Origin: Roseivirga seohaensis
Lineage (GTDB): Bacteria; Bacteroidota; Bacteroidia; Cytophagales; Cyclobacteriaceae
Direction of reading: 5' to 3'
NCBI RefSeq assembly: GCF_001592945.1
Contig: NZ_LRPB01000023.1
Coordinates: 1-64,000, forward strand
DNA: 64,000 nucleotides
Of this stretch, positions 41,004 through 50,809 are shown one piece after another. The position numbers and the translations under genes are program-made. Below the pieces are notes generated by a model. That model made no database searches, had not been told where the DNA came from, and saw only the letters and a list, made by a program, of their open reading frames with translations. Each line of letters begins with the position of its first letter. The stretch's first letter is position 1.

Positions 41004-41942
41004 ATGAAGAATATTAAGGAGCTCATTCTTCTCTACTTTAAAGGTATTGCCATGGGAAGTGCCGATGTAGTTCCTGGCGTTTCAGGAGGAACAATTGCTT
41101 TCATTACTGGCATTTACGAAACACTATTAAACGCTATTCGCAGTGTCGACCTTCAAGCATTACAATACTTGAAGAAATTTCAAATTAAAGCGCTTTGGAA
41201 ACACGTTAACGGAAACTTCTTGTTACCGCTTTTGGCCGGAATTGCCACCAGTGTACTTACCTTAGCTAAAGTAATTACCCATTTATTGGCTGAGTACCCT
41301 ATTCAAGTTTGGTCTTTCTTTTTTGGGCTAATTGTTATTTCGGCCCTTATTATTCTTAGGGAAATTAAACATTGGAATATTGGCGTTTTTGTAGCCATTG
41401 CCTTAGGTATTGCTATTGCTTATTTTATTACTTCGGCTACTCCGGCTGAAACCCCTGAATCTTCTTGGTTTTTATTTATAGCTGGAGCAGTAGCTATTTG
41501 CGCAATGATATTACCTGGAATTTCTGGGTCATTCATTTTGCTCATTTTCGGAAAATACGAGTTCATTCTCTCGGCTGTTAAAGAGTTTAGAGTTGTAGAT
41601 ATTGCCATTTTTGGCTTGGGCTGTATAATAGGCTTATTAAGCTTTGCCCGTTTGGTAAGTTGGCTTTTCAAAAAATACCACAACATTACAATTGGTGTTT
41701 TGTCTGGTTTTATGATTGGTTCACTTAACAAAGTATGGCCGTGGAAAGAGGCCATTGAAACGTATATTGATCGCCATGGCGACTTAAAGCCTTTGGTTCA
41801 AGTTAATGTTTTGCCTAACCAGTACTATGGAAAAACTGGTGCCGAACCTTTCTTTTTAGAAGCTATTTTATTTGCTGCTGCGGGCTTTCTTGTTGTATTG
41901 GCAATGGATAGGGTTGCAGCTGCACTAAACCCAAAAAATTAA
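41004..41942 (+). CDS. DUF368 / PopT-type undecaprenyl phosphate translocase
   Basis: 312 residues with about eight transmembrane helices. Family marks: KGIAMGSADVVPGVSGGTIA at the N-terminus and its internal repeat CAMILPGISGSFILLIFGKY in the middle, which suggests an inverted-repeat transporter. DUF368 proteins return undecaprenyl phosphate to the cytoplasmic side of the inner membrane for peptidoglycan and polysaccharide synthesis. That role fits the surface-sugar genes upstream. Confidence 0.9.
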   Translation: MKNIKELILLYFKGIAMGSADVVPGVSGGTIAFITGIYETLLNAIRSVDLQALQYLKKFQIKALWKHVNGNFLLPLLAGIATSVLTLAKVITHLLAEYPIQVWSFFFGLIVISALIILREIKHWNIGVFVAIALGIAIAYFITSATPAETPESSWFLFIAGAVAICAMILPGISGSFILLIFGKYEFILSAVKEFRVVDIAIFGLGCIIGLLSFARLVSWLFKKYHNITIGVLSGFMIGSLNKVWPWKEAIETYIDRHGDLKPLVQVNVLPNQYYGKTGAEPFFLEAILFAAAGFLVVLAMDRVAAALNPKN

Positions 41943-42710
41943 ATGCGGAAATTTGGACTGATCGGTTACCCTCTCGGCCATTCATTTTCGAAAAAACACT
42001 TCTCAGATAAATTCGAAAAAGAAGGGATTAAGGCCGAATATGAGCTTTATCCTCTCGAAGATATTGAGGAATTTCCTGCCTTAGTAAAAAACACTAAAGG
42101 CTTAGAAGGTATTAATGTTACCATTCCATACAAGGAATCGGTAATGAAATTTCTTGATGAAATTGATGAAAAAGCGGCAGCAATTGGCGCAGTAAACACT
42201 ATCAAAATTCAGAATGGAAAACTGAAGGGTTTCAATACCGATTATTTAGGATTTAAAACTTCGTTGGTAAAGTTTATCGGAGCCAACCCTATGCCCGAAA
42301 ACGCTTTGATTCTTGGAACAGGTGGAGCTTCAAAAGCCGTTCAAACTACCCTTTCAGACTTAGATATTCAATTCAAACTGGTCTCCCGCAATCCACAAAC
42401 AGATGAACTTTCATACCAAGACTTCAGCACATCCACACCCCAGCACTCCAACACTTTAACACCTCAGCACCTCAACACATACCAACTCATCATTAATACT
42501 ACGCCACTCGGCATGGCTCCCAAAACAGACGAGCTTCCTGACTTACCTTACCAGCAATTGACATCTGATCATTTCCTATATGATCTGGTGTATAATCCTT
42601 TAGTAACAGCATTTATGCAAAAAGGAATTGAAGCCAAATGCTGGGTAAAAAATGGATTGGAAATGCTACACGGGCAAGCGGAAGCCGCATGGGAGATTTG
42701 GAATAGGTAA
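41943..42710 (+). CDS. aroE: Shikimate dehydrogenase with a low-complexity insertion
   Basis: 255 residues. Substrate motif LGHSFSKKHF, INVTIPYKESV with the catalytic Lys, GAVNTI, NTDYLGF, nucleotide motif GTGGASKAV, and INTTPLGMAP. It reduces 3-dehydroshikimate with NADPH in aromatic amino acid synthesis. Unusually, residues ~160-180 (42421-42480) are a Thr/Pro/His/Asn repeat (STSTPQHSNTLTPQHLNTYQ) where other AroE proteins have a short turn between two strands. It looks like an in-frame low-complexity insert at a surface loop; all catalytic residues remain. Confidence 0.94.
   Translation: MRKFGLIGYPLGHSFSKKHFSDKFEKEGIKAEYELYPLEDIEEFPALVKNTKGLEGINVTIPYKESVMKFLDEIDEKAAAIGAVNTIKIQNGKLKGFNTDYLGFKTSLVKFIGANPMPENALILGTGGASKAVQTTLSDLDIQFKLVSRNPQTDELSYQDFSTSTPQHSNTLTPQHLNTYQLIINTTPLGMAPKTDELPDLPYQQLTSDHFLYDLVYNPLVTAFMQKGIEAKCWVKNGLEMLHGQAEAAWEIWNR
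42421..42480 (+). repeat. C/A-rich low-complexity insert in aroE
   Basis: About 60 bp built from near repeats of CAGCACTCCAACAC / CAGCACCTCAACAC separated by TTTAACACCT. It has no G-rich partner and stays in frame. Similar A/C-rich words occur near 9800-9860. Confidence 0.6.
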
Positions 42711-42806
42711 ATCCTTTCTCAATATAAGATGAATATCGCGATCGATAAGCAATAAATCTTTGGATACTAAATCAAATTTTATTTATTTGATTAAAAATAT
42801 AAATAA

Positions 42807-43496
42807 ATGACAAAAGTATCTTTTTTACTCGTATTGCTTCTTATCCTTTGTCACGCATCATACGCACAAGAATATTCAAAAAACACTTTTGAACTTAACG
42901 TGAATTATGGTCTTGCTGGCAACTTTCAGTTAGATTATGAGCAACCTCCTAATCAGGTTCCAGCTGGATTCGTGGCTATTAAGAATAAAAAATTCTTCGG
43001 TAGCATTGGTGGGATCGAATTCCAGTGGAATATTAAGTCTAGTAAGGCTTCGATCGGAATAAGCTACGATAGAGAGTCTCATATTGGTGTGAAAAAATAC
43101 GGCCAATATATTAACCAAAATACCTTCGTAGAAATCTCAGACTTCAAGCTCCGCCATATTAACGAAATGTTCAGCCTCTTCTACAAAAGAAAAATAAATG
43201 AAAAACTCATTTTTACGGCAGGTACTTTCTTCATTAGTCCTCAAATGCAAGAAATAGAATACTACTACGCAGCCAATGTTAACAACTCACAAATGGATGC
43301 TTATTTGATTTCTATTCAAGAAAGAAACGCCAGTAACTCTAACCTTATTGATGCTGGTATTTTTGTGGGCGCTGAGTACTACTTCTATAAATCAGGAAAT
43401 TTCCAAGTGGGAATACAATCGAGAATATATCACACTACAAGCTTAGGTTGGTTTGAAACAGTAACGTTTACACCAAAATTGAAATACACATTTTAA
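42807..43496 (+). CDS. Outer-membrane beta-barrel-like protein of unknown function
   Basis: 229 residues with a signal peptide (MTKVSFLLVLLLILCHASYA, then QEYSK). The mature part alternates polar and aromatic residues in short strands (IGGIEFQWNIKSSKASIGIS, GIFVGAEYYFYKSGNFQVGI) and ends in aromatic KLKYTF, the C-terminal Phe typical of outer-membrane barrels. No specific family. It stands alone between aroE and uvrB. Confidence 0.8.
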   Translation: MTKVSFLLVLLLILCHASYAQEYSKNTFELNVNYGLAGNFQLDYEQPPNQVPAGFVAIKNKKFFGSIGGIEFQWNIKSSKASIGISYDRESHIGVKKYGQYINQNTFVEISDFKLRHINEMFSLFYKRKINEKLIFTAGTFFISPQMQEIEYYYAANVNNSQMDAYLISIQERNASNSNLIDAGIFVGAEYYFYKSGNFQVGIQSRIYHTTSLGWFETVTFTPKLKYTF

Positions 43497-43571
43497 GCTC
43501 GTGAATGCCCAAAGCTGAGTATTTTTTCAATTCGTAAACTCAAAACTAATAATTGATGTTAGTTTTACTCT

Positions 43572-45593
43572 ATGGATTTTAAGATTACCTCTGACTTTGT
43601 TCCTACTGGCGACCAACCTGCGGCCATCAAGGCCTTAGCCGAAGGCGTTAATGCAGGCGAGGCCAGCCAAGTACTTTTGGGTGTTACGGGTTCTGGAAAA
43701 ACCTTTACCATTGCTAACCTTATTCAGGAGGTTCAAAAACCTACTCTAATCTTAAGCCATAACAAAACTTTGGCCGCCCAGCTTTATGGAGAGTTCAAGC
43801 AATTCTTTCCAGACAATGCTGTAGAGTATTTTATTTCCTACTACGATTATTATCAACCAGAAGCCTTTATTCCAGGTAGTAACCTTTATATAGAAAAGGA
43901 TCTTTCCATAAACGAAGAAATTGAAAAACTGAGACTCAGCGCCACTTCATCTTTACTTACTGGTCGAAGAGATGTAATTGTGGTGGCTTCCGTTTCATGC
44001 ATCTATGGTATAGGAAATCCAGAAGAGTTTGGTAAAAATGTAATTACACTACAAGTAGGTGATACAATTTCGCGCAACAAACTCCTTTTTGCTTTTGTTG
44101 ACATTCTGTATAGCCGAACCGAAGCGGAATTTAAGCGAGGCACATTCCGTGTAAAGGGCGATACGGTAGATATTTTCATTGCTTATGGTGATTTCGCTTA
44201 TCGAATTTACTTCTGGGGCGATGAAATTGAGGCCATTCAAATGATTGACCCAGTATCTGGAATGAAAATTTCGGACGAAAAAATCATCACTATTTTTCCT
44301 GCTAACCTTTTTGTAACAGGAAAAGATGTGTTGAATCAAGCCATTCATGAAATTCAGAATGACTTGGTAGAGCGCCTCCACCAGTTTGAAGATGACGGTA
44401 AATTTTTAGAGGCCAAGCGCCTAAAAGAGCGTACTGAATTTGATCTGGAAATGATGAGGGAATTGGGTTATTGTTCTGGGGTAGAAAATTACTCACGCTA
44501 TTTCGACAGACGCCAAAGGGGGCAACGGCCTTTCTGTTTGCTCGATTACTTTCCAGAAGACTTCCTGATGGTAATTGACGAAAGCCATGTAACCTTACCT
44601 CAGGTGCGTGCCATGTGGGGAGGCGATAGGTCTAGAAAAGAAAACTTGGTGGAATACGGCTTCAGACTACCATCAGCCATGGACAATCGCCCGCTAAAAT
44701 TTGACGAATTTGAAGGGCTGGCCAAGCAAACCATTTACGTAAGCGCTACCCCTGCCGATTATGAGCTCAACCTAACCCAAGGCGAAGTAGTAGAGCAGGT
44801 AATTCGTCCAACGGGCTTACTTGATCCTATCATTGAAGTGAGGCCAAGCCCTAACCAGATCGATGATATTCTGGAAGAAATTGATATTAGAGTTAAGAAA
44901 GAAGAGCGCGTACTCATTACAACTTTAACCAAAAGAATGGCAGAAGAACTGTCCAAATACTTGGAAAGGGCCAACGTAAAGGTGCGTTATATTCACTCAG
45001 AAGTAAGTTCACTGGACCGGGTTGAAATTCTTCGTGAATTAAGGCTAGGCATTTTCGATGTACTGGTAGGCGTAAACTTATTAAGGGAAGGGCTTGATTT
45101 ACCAGAGGTTTCATTGGTGGCCATTTTAGATGCCGATAAAGAAGGCTTTTTGCGAAACGAACGCTCTTTAGTGCAAACCATTGGCCGTGCGGCCCGAAAC
45201 CAAAATGGCATGGTAATCATGTATGCCGACCGAACCACGGTTTCCATGCAGCGCGCTATTGACGAAACCCGAAGAAGAAGGGCGATTCAGCAAGCTTATA
45301 ATGAGGAACACGGAATTACTCCAACCACCGTCAAGAAATCGAAAGAAGCCATTATGAATCAAACTTCGGTGGCCGATTCAAGAAAACAGAAAAAGAACTA
45401 CTATGCTGAAAGCGAAAGTATTTCAGTAGCTGCCGACCCTGTCGTGGCTTATATGGGCAAAGAAGGTTTGGAAAAAATGATTCAGAAAACCCAAAAATCG
45501 ATGGAAAAGGCTGCCAAAGAACTTGATTTTATTGAGGCTGCCAGATTGCGCGATGAACTTGCTGAACTGAAGGAATTACTTAGAAAGAAATAA
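43572..45593 (+). CDS. uvrB: Excinuclease ABC subunit B
   Basis: 673 residues, the usual UvrB length. Walker [11 protein letters not shown], the beta-hairpin region [24 protein letters not shown] box, helicase motif [29 protein letters not shown] and a C-terminal UVR domain ([20 protein letters not shown]) that contacts UvrC. UvrB checks and loads onto damaged DNA in nucleotide excision repair. It is complete and ordinary. Confidence 0.98.
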   Translation: MDFKITSDFVPTGDQPAAIKALAEGVNAGEASQVLLGVTGSGKTFTIANLIQEVQKPTLILSHNKTLAAQLYGEFKQFFPDNAVEYFISYYDYYQPEAFIPGSNLYIEKDLSINEEIEKLRLSATSSLLTGRRDVIVVASVSCIYGIGNPEEFGKNVITLQVGDTISRNKLLFAFVDILYSRTEAEFKRGTFRVKGDTVDIFIAYGDFAYRIYFWGDEIEAIQMIDPVSGMKISDEKIITIFPANLFVTGKDVLNQAIHEIQNDLVERLHQFEDDGKFLEAKRLKERTEFDLEMMRELGYCSGVENYSRYFDRRQRGQRPFCLLDYFPEDFLMVIDESHVTLPQVRAMWGGDRSRKENLVEYGFRLPSAMDNRPLKFDEFEGLAKQTIYVSATPADYELNLTQGEVVEQVIRPTGLLDPIIEVRPSPNQIDDILEEIDIRVKKEERVLITTLTKRMAEELSKYLERANVKVRYIHSEVSSLDRVEILRELRLGIFDVLVGVNLLREGLDLPEVSLVAILDADKEGFLRNERSLVQTIGRAARNQNGMVIMYADRTTVSMQRAIDETRRRRAIQQAYNEEHGITPTTVKKSKEAIMNQTSVADSRKQKKNYYAESESISVAADPVVAYMGKEGLEKMIQKTQKSMEKAAKELDFIEAARLRDELAELKELLRKK

Positions 45594-45691
45594 TCATTTC
45601 CAGCCATCTTCTCATTCAAAAATATTTCCATTCTCTTTCTGTGACCTTTTGTAAAATCCACGTCAAATGGCTCAAACACAGAAAATAAAAC

Positions 45692-46462
45692 ATGAAACAG
45701 CATATTATCATTGGAGTATTCATCTTGACATTGTTCAGTTGCTCTAATGAAAAAGAGAAAGAAGTATTGATGAATGAAAACTCAAGCCTTATTGCCAAAA
45801 TAGACAGCCTTTCTTTAGAAATAAAAAGTAGTCAAAAAACATCTGCTACTCTATTCAAGGCCATGACATTAATGGATTCAATTGATTTGGGTAGAAAAAT
45901 GCTCAGAGTAACTTTAGAGAATAGTGATTCTCAAGAAGACTTCATTGCTCATTTAACTGAACTGAAATCTTACATAGCGCAAACCTCTTTGCAGATTTCA
46001 AGTTTAGAAAAGTCATTAAAAAACTCGACAACGGCTCAAAACAATTATGCCAATAGCTTAAAAAAGCTAAAGGCCGAGTTTGAATCGCAAAAGAATGACA
46101 TTGCTCTTTTAGAGGCTAGATTAGATACAGAAACCAATAACAATCAAAAGTTGGTAGCATTGAATAGTATTCAGGCGGAAACCATCTTAAGCCAAGATGA
46201 AATGATTGAAGCAAAAACAATGGAATTAGAACTTTTGGATCAGCAAATTTCAGCCATGAAATCGGCCTTCCAAATTAGTGAGGCAGACTCCTATTTCACC
46301 AGAGGCGAGGCTTATGCTCTTGCCGCACAGAGAACAAAATTGGCGCCTAGCAAGAAAAAATCTACCTACAAACAGGCTTTAGAAAATTATCAAAAAGCAC
46401 TGGAATTGGGTAGAGAAGATGCAAAGCCCAAAATCGATTTGATAGCTAAGAAATTACACTGA
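45692..46462 (+). CDS. Coiled-coil lipoprotein of unknown function
   Basis: 256 residues. A lipoprotein signal (KQHIIIGVFILTLFSCSNEK, lipidated C17) is followed by a long coiled coil (about 25-190) rich in Ser, Leu, Glu and Lys, and a TPR-like C-terminus (YKQALENYQKALELGREDAK). It probably spans part of the periplasm from an envelope membrane. Function unknown; strong terminator directly downstream. Confidence 0.8.
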   Translation: MKQHIIIGVFILTLFSCSNEKEKEVLMNENSSLIAKIDSLSLEIKSSQKTSATLFKAMTLMDSIDLGRKMLRVTLENSDSQEDFIAHLTELKSYIAQTSLQISSLEKSLKNSTTAQNNYANSLKKLKAEFESQKNDIALLEARLDTETNNNQKLVALNSIQAETILSQDEMIEAKTMELELLDQQISAMKSAFQISEADSYFTRGEAYALAAQRTKLAPSKKKSTYKQALENYQKALELGREDAKPKIDLIAKKLH

Positions 46463-46487
46463 TAGGTTTTGAATTTTTGTTTGAGAG

Positions 46488-46520
46488 AAAGGGGTGTCAA
46501 AAGCATCCCTTTTTTTGTTT
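46488..46520 (+). terminator. Rho-independent terminator after the coiled-coil lipoprotein gene
   Basis: AAAGGGGTG (46488-46496), loop TCAAAAG, CATCCCTTT (46504-46512), followed by TTTTGTTTTTTT. Confidence 0.85.
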
Positions 46521-46552
46521 TTTTCGACCCAAACTCTGTTTAATTTGTTGGC

Positions 46553-47158
46553 ATGAACTCCATTTCAGAAGCAGAAAAAGAAGCCCTCAAAAACTACCTT
46601 AACCGCTATGTAGTTTTCGATGAAAATGAGTTCGAAATATTTCTGAAGCATTTAGAAAAGGTCACAATCGAGAAAAAGAAGTTTCTTTTGGAGCCCGATC
46701 AAGTTTGTCGCGCTCAATATTTTATTCTTAGTGGCTGTTTAAGAACCTTCTATTTTAATGAAAAGGGCATTGAACAAACCCTTCTTTTTGCCATTGAAAA
46801 CTGGTGGATTACTGAGCACGATAGTTTTGTGAACGAAAAGCCTTCCCAACATTATATTCAGGCATTAGAAGATGCCGAACTTCTAAAACTAGATAAAGCC
46901 AAAATGGAAGCACTCTACCTAAAAGTGCCAAAAGTAGAAAGGCTATTTAGGATTATAGCCGAAAAAACATTGATTGCATCTCTTAATCGCTTACAATTGA
47001 TTTTCAACCTGAGTAGGGAAGAAATGCTCGACAATTTTAATAATGCCACTGGGCCTTTTGCTCAACGAGTACCTCAAAAAATGCTGGCTTCCTATTTGGG
47101 CTTTACCCCAGAGTTCTTCAGCATGATTAAAGCCAAGAAAAAGAAGAAGGGAGAGTGA
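46553..47158 (+). CDS. Crp/Fnr-family transcriptional regulator
   Basis: 201 residues. An N-terminal cyclic-nucleotide-binding-like beta barrel (EKVTIEKKKFLLEPDQVCRA, then QYFILSGCLRTFYFNEKGIE) is followed by a long helix and a C-terminal winged helix (RVPQKMLASYLGFTPEFFSM). The cAMP phosphate-binding Arg motif is not clear, so the ligand is unknown. It reads into the AhpD-like and DoxX genes and probably controls them. Confidence 0.88.
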   Translation: MNSISEAEKEALKNYLNRYVVFDENEFEIFLKHLEKVTIEKKKFLLEPDQVCRAQYFILSGCLRTFYFNEKGIEQTLLFAIENWWITEHDSFVNEKPSQHYIQALEDAELLKLDKAKMEALYLKVPKVERLFRIIAEKTLIASLNRLQLIFNLSREEMLDNFNNATGPFAQRVPQKMLASYLGFTPEFFSMIKAKKKKKGE

Positions 47159-47238
47159 AAATCTATTTTCTTAAACTGGTTTAAGTATTAGCCAGCTCAC
47201 CGTTGCGAGATTTGTGTTATCACAAAACGCTAGAAATT

Positions 47239-47694
47239 ATGCAACGATTTTCACATTCAGAATTACCCCAAGGGCTGTACGAATCAGTATTTGGAATAGA
47301 AGAGTATCTAAAATCATGTGGTTTTGACCAGAAGCTTTTAGGCTTAATGAAATTCCGGGTTTCTCAAATTAACCATTGTGTATACTGTTTGGATATGCAT
47401 TACAAAGAAGCTATTGCCGCTGGCGAAACAGAACTCAAGCTCTATTCAATTTCGGCATGGAGAGAAGCTCCATATTATTCTAATAAAGAAAGGGCGGTAT
47501 TAAGCTATGCGGAAAAACTAACACTGCTGAGTAAGAATGAAGTAAGTGATGAGGATATTGAAAACTTGGGAAAATTTTTCTCCAGAAAAGAGATTGCTAA
47601 CCTTACCTTAGCCATTGCTCAGATCAATACATGGAATAGACTGATGGATGCTTTTAGGTTTGAGCCTGGAAAACACCGAGTAAACCAAAAATAG
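47239..47694 (+). CDS. AhpD-like carboxymuconolactone decarboxylase-family protein
   Basis: 151 residues from the ATG at 47239 (MQRFSHSELPQGLYESVFGI); an upstream TTG frame adds 12 unlikely residues. The active site CVYCLDMHYKEA has the C-x-x-C and downstream His of alkylhydroperoxidase D-type enzymes, which reduce peroxides with thiols. It is followed by doxX-like gene after 1 bp, the common pairing in oxidative-stress operons. Confidence 0.88.
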   Translation: MQRFSHSELPQGLYESVFGIEEYLKSCGFDQKLLGLMKFRVSQINHCVYCLDMHYKEAIAAGETELKLYSISAWREAPYYSNKERAVLSYAEKLTLLSKNEVSDEDIENLGKFFSRKEIANLTLAIAQINTWNRLMDAFRFEPGKHRVNQK

Positions 47695-47695
47695 T

Positions 47696-48121
47696 ATGAA
47701 AGCACACTGGATAAAAGTATTCTTGAGACTTGCCTTAAGCATGGCATTCCTTTCCGCAGTAGCCGACAGGTTTGGGTTTTGGCCTGAAGAAATTTCAACT
47801 TGGGGAAATATGGAGGCTTTTTTGGCTTATACAGGAAGTATGGTTCCATGGGCACCCGAAAGTTTAGTGCCCTTTATGGGTTGGAGCGCCACTATTCTAG
47901 AAGTCATATTTGCAATACTTCTTATCCTAGGTTTTAAAACCAAGCTTACTGCTCAATTGAGTGGTGTTCTGCTTCTGGTTTTTGGGTTATCCATGGTCTT
48001 TTCATTTGGTCTAAAAGCCCCGCTTGACTATTCAGTGTTTTCAGCCGCTGCTGCTGCATTTGGGCTTTCTTTAATCAAAGAACCCTTTTTAGAAATAGAC
48101 CAATTAACTGGGAAAAAGTAA
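47696..48121 (+). CDS. DoxX-family membrane protein
   Basis: 141 residues with four hydrophobic helices (for example LRLALSMAFLSAVADRFGFW, WSATILEVIFAILLILGFKT, LSGVLLLVFGLSMVFSFGLK). DoxX-like proteins are small inner-membrane proteins linked to thiol and oxidative stress. It starts 1 bp after the AhpD-like gene, so the two are one unit, closed by a hairpin at 48149-48181. Confidence 0.85.
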   Translation: MKAHWIKVFLRLALSMAFLSAVADRFGFWPEEISTWGNMEAFLAYTGSMVPWAPESLVPFMGWSATILEVIFAILLILGFKTKLTAQLSGVLLLVFGLSMVFSFGLKAPLDYSVFSAAAAAFGLSLIKEPFLEIDQLTGKK

Positions 48122-48148
48122 AAGGTTTCAACTTGTTCGCCATTTAAA

Positions 48149-48181
48149 AACAAAGGGTAGCAGAGATCGCTACCCTTTGTT
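48149..48181 (+). terminator. Stem-loop after the doxX-like gene
   Basis: AACAAAGGGTAGC (48149-48161), loop AGAGATC, GCTACCCTTTGTT (48169-48181): perfect 13-bp stem; the following T tract is short (TATATT). Confidence 0.75.
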
Positions 48182-48206
48182 ATATTATCGATTTAATTGC
48201 CAGTCT

Positions 48207-49442
48207 ATGAACAATCCTCAACTCGATCTCGATTTTGTTAGAAGTTACTTCCCTGCGCTTAGCAGTGGTTTTGTCTATATGGATAACGCAGGTGGTTCTC
48301 AAACCCTAAAACCTGTTGTGGAAAGAATTTCTGAATACCTGCTGAACTACGATGTACAGCACGGAGCTTCTTATGAAATTTCGCGCCTAGCGGGAGAGAA
48401 AGTGGGTTTCGCTACCAACGAAATGGCCAAGCTTGTGAATGCCAAAGACCCTAAAGAAATCGTGATGGGGCATTCCTCCACCATGATGTTCAGGCTTTTG
48501 AGCCTAACGCTTTCAAAAGCATGGAAAGCTGGAGACGAGGTAATCACCACCAATTCCGAACATGAATCTAACTGTTCTCCTTGGATGGATTTACAAGAAA
48601 AAGGCATTGTCGTCAAAATTTGGGAGGTAAACCCAGAAAGCCTAGAGTTTGAAATTGAAGACTTAAAGCAATTGCTTTCTGCCAAAACGAAACTGGTGAC
48701 CATGGTGCATGCCTCGAATATTTTGGGCACTATTAACCCAATTGCCGAAGTAGCCAAAGTGGTGCATCAAGCAGGTGCTTTATTCTGTGTGGATGGCGTT
48801 GCCCTGGCCCCTCATCGTTTGGTAGATGTGCAGGCTTTGGATGTCGATTTTTATGTATTCAGTTGCTATAAAGTGTATGGCCCACATTGCGCTTTGATGT
48901 ATGGAAAACTAGAAATTCTGGAGGCTATGGCAGGAATTAACCACTACTTTATTAAAGAAGTACCCTACAAACTTCAGCCTGGCAATAAGAATTTTGAACT
49001 GACCTACAGCATGGCTGGGCTTACGGAATATTTGAGAGATGTTCACGACCATCATTATACAAATGACACCAAGGCAGATGACCAATTGAAATTTCAGAAA
49101 AGCTTCGATTTGTTTGCCGCCCATGAAGAAGCGTTGGCCAATCGTTTTATGGATTTTCTAAAAACCAAAGACTCGGTTACCATTCTTGGCGTACAAAATG
49201 GGGATCAGAAAAGAAGAGTGTCCACCATTGCTTTTCATCATGATACTTTAAAAAGCGAAGCCATTGTTAAGCAAGTTGACCCGCACCGTATCGGTATTCG
49301 TTTCGGTGATTTCTATGCCAAAAAACTGGTGCAATCTCTCAACTTAGAAGCCAAAGGCGGCCCAGTTCGCGTCAGCTTTGTGCATTACAATACACTGGAA
49401 GAAGTGGATAGATTGATTGGGGTTTTGGAAGTGGTTTTATAA
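48207..49442 (+). CDS. Cysteine desulfurase-like aminotransferase (class V, PLP)
   Basis: 411 residues from the ATG at 48207 (MNNPQLDLDFVRSYFPALSS); the frame open from 48177 overlaps the preceding terminator and is rejected. PLP marks: YMDNAGGSQ, SEHESNCSPW, VDGVALAPHR and the Schiff-base Lys in FYVFSCYKVYGPH. It belongs to the SufS-like subgroup that may act as a desulfurase or another C-S lyase; the substrate is unknown, and no SUF genes are adjacent. Confidence 0.88.
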   Translation: MNNPQLDLDFVRSYFPALSSGFVYMDNAGGSQTLKPVVERISEYLLNYDVQHGASYEISRLAGEKVGFATNEMAKLVNAKDPKEIVMGHSSTMMFRLLSLTLSKAWKAGDEVITTNSEHESNCSPWMDLQEKGIVVKIWEVNPESLEFEIEDLKQLLSAKTKLVTMVHASNILGTINPIAEVAKVVHQAGALFCVDGVALAPHRLVDVQALDVDFYVFSCYKVYGPHCALMYGKLEILEAMAGINHYFIKEVPYKLQPGNKNFELTYSMAGLTEYLRDVHDHHYTNDTKADDQLKFQKSFDLFAAHEEALANRFMDFLKTKDSVTILGVQNGDQKRRVSTIAFHHDTLKSEAIVKQVDPHRIGIRFGDFYAKKLVQSLNLEAKGGPVRVSFVHYNTLEEVDRLIGVLEVVL

Positions 49443-49458
49443 AAAATGAATTGCTCAA

Positions 49459-49494
49459 AATTTTAAAGTGGTGGAATTTGACCACTTTAAAATT
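49459..49494 (+). terminator. Terminator of the cysteine desulfurase-like gene
   Basis: AATTTTAAAGTGGT (49459-49472), loop GGAATTTG, ACCACTTTAAAATT (49481-49494): perfect 14-bp stem soon after the stop. Confidence 0.7.
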
Positions 49495-49517
49495 CAAGAA
49501 GGTTTGCAATAAAACAA

Positions 49518-49545
49518 AAAACCACCCCTTTTCAGAGGTGGTTTT
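49518..49545 (-). terminator. Terminator of the superoxide dismutase gene
   Basis: AAAACCACC (49518-49526) and GGTGGTTTT (49537-49545); on the minus strand the stem is followed by TTTTGTTTT. Back to back with the previous terminator between convergent genes. Confidence 0.75.
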
Positions 49546-49568
49546 GAATTCATCAAGATTTTAGAATT

Positions 49569-50174
49569 TTACTTTCCTTCGTTGTATCTTCTGGTTACTT
49601 CGTCCCAGTTAATTACGTTAAAGAAAGCACTAATATAATCAGGTCTTCTGTTTTGGTAGTTCAAGTAATAAGCGTGTTCCCAAACATCAAGGCCTAAAAT
49701 TGGTTTTCCACCACAGCCTACATTTGGCATCATTGGGTTATCTTGGTTAGGAGAAGAGCAAACTTCTACTTTGCCTCCTGGGTGAACACAAAGCCAAGCC
49801 CAGCCAGAACCAAATCTTGTCGCTGCTGCTTTTGAGAAAGCATCTTTAAAGCCATCGAAAGAACCAAAAGCTGAATCGATTGCTGCGGCTAAATCGCCAG
49901 AAGGCTTACCTCCACCATTTGGAGACATTACTTTCCAAAAAAGATCGTGGTTATAATAACCACCACCGTTATTTCTTACTGCTGCATTGTCCATATGATT
50001 GGCCAAAAGCTCTTCAATACTTTTGCCCTCCATTTCAGTACCTTCAATTGCTGCATTCAGGTTGTTAGTATAACCTGCATGATGTTTATCGTGATGAATT
50101 TCCATCGTTCTTGCATCTACGTGCGGTTCAAGCGCGTCAAATGCATATGGTAAATCTGGAAGTTTAAATGCCAT
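49569..50174 (-). CDS. sodA: Superoxide dismutase, Fe/Mn type
   Basis: 201 residues. Metal ligands: H27 in EIHHDKHH, the second His in NHDLFWKVM, and D and H in [36 protein letters not shown] and FGSGWAWL are typical. It turns superoxide into peroxide and oxygen in the cytoplasm (no signal peptide). Whether it uses Fe or Mn cannot be settled by eye. Convergent with the desulfurase-like gene; tadA lies upstream. Confidence 0.97.
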   Translation of the reverse strand: MAFKLPDLPYAFDALEPHVDARTMEIHHDKHHAGYTNNLNAAIEGTEMEGKSIEELLANHMDNAAVRNNGGGYYNHDLFWKVMSPNGGGKPSGDLAAAIDSAFGSFDGFKDAFSKAAATRFGSGWAWLCVHPGGKVEVCSSPNQDNPMMPNVGCGGKPILGLDVWEHAYYLNYQNRRPDYISAFFNVINWDEVTRRYNEGK

Positions 50175-50205
50175 GTTTATTTATGATTATATGTTGAACA
50201 AAAAT

Positions 50206-50655
50206 TTATGGTCTCAATTTAGCGAAAAACGATTTCATAAGCGCTTCGCTCTCTAAAGCAAACAAGCCACCTACCACTTCTGTTTTAGGATGTAGCAAGT
50301 TTCTGTCATGAATACTGTATCCTCTTCGAATATCCTTGGCTCCGTATACCAATTTGCCAAGTTGCGCCCAATATTGAGCTCCAGCACACATTACACAAGG
50401 CTCTAACGTAACATACAAAGTACACTCTTTTAAGTATTTTGCCCCCAAATAATTAAAGGCCGAAGTAAGTGCCAGCATTTCTGCATGGGCAGTAACATCA
50501 TTCAATTGCTCAGTTTGATTATACGCTCGAGCAATTATTCGTTTTTCAGCGACTACCACCGCTCCAACAGGGACTTCTCCCCTGTCGAAAGCCATTTGGG
50601 CTTGCTTTAAAGCCTCACCCATGAAAAACTCGTCTTTATGTACTGATAGTTCCAA
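50206..50655 (-). CDS. tadA: tRNA adenosine(34) deaminase
   Basis: 149 residues. Zinc and catalytic residues H57-A-E59 in TAHAEMLAL and P86-C87-x-x-C90 in LEPCVMCAGA. The length and the VPVGAVVV and YGAKDIRRGY motifs fit TadA, which makes inosine at the wobble position of tRNA-Arg(ACG), rather than a cytidine or guanine deaminase. Reads towards sod, 31 bp away. Confidence 0.92.
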   Translation of the reverse strand: MELSVHKDEFFMGEALKQAQMAFDRGEVPVGAVVVAEKRIIARAYNQTEQLNDVTAHAEMLALTSAFNYLGAKYLKECTLYVTLEPCVMCAGAQYWAQLGKLVYGAKDIRRGYSIHDRNLLHPKTEVVGGLFALESEALMKSFFAKLRP

Positions 50656-50776
50656 AGTTCAAACGTTTTATTTAGCCAAAGGGCTATTGAAAGCGAAAAT
50701 CTTTTCAGAATAAGTAAAGATTAAAAGTCTCTTTCGATTGAAGCCTAATATTAGCCCCATTTGCTAAAACAATTAC

Positions 50777-50784
50777 TAAATTTG
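50777..50784 (+). promoter_or_regulatory. Candidate -7 box of aspS
   Basis: TAAATTTG at 50777-50784 matches TAnnTTTG, 25 bp before the aspS ATG. No convincing -33 partner is seen. Confidence 0.3.
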
Positions 50785-50809
50785 CGGCTCAATTTTACGA
50801 AAGCATACC

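Noticed and set aside
44049-45362. Several minus-strand frames of 60-110 residues over uvrB
   Set aside because: They are shadows of a complete, conserved uvrB gene.
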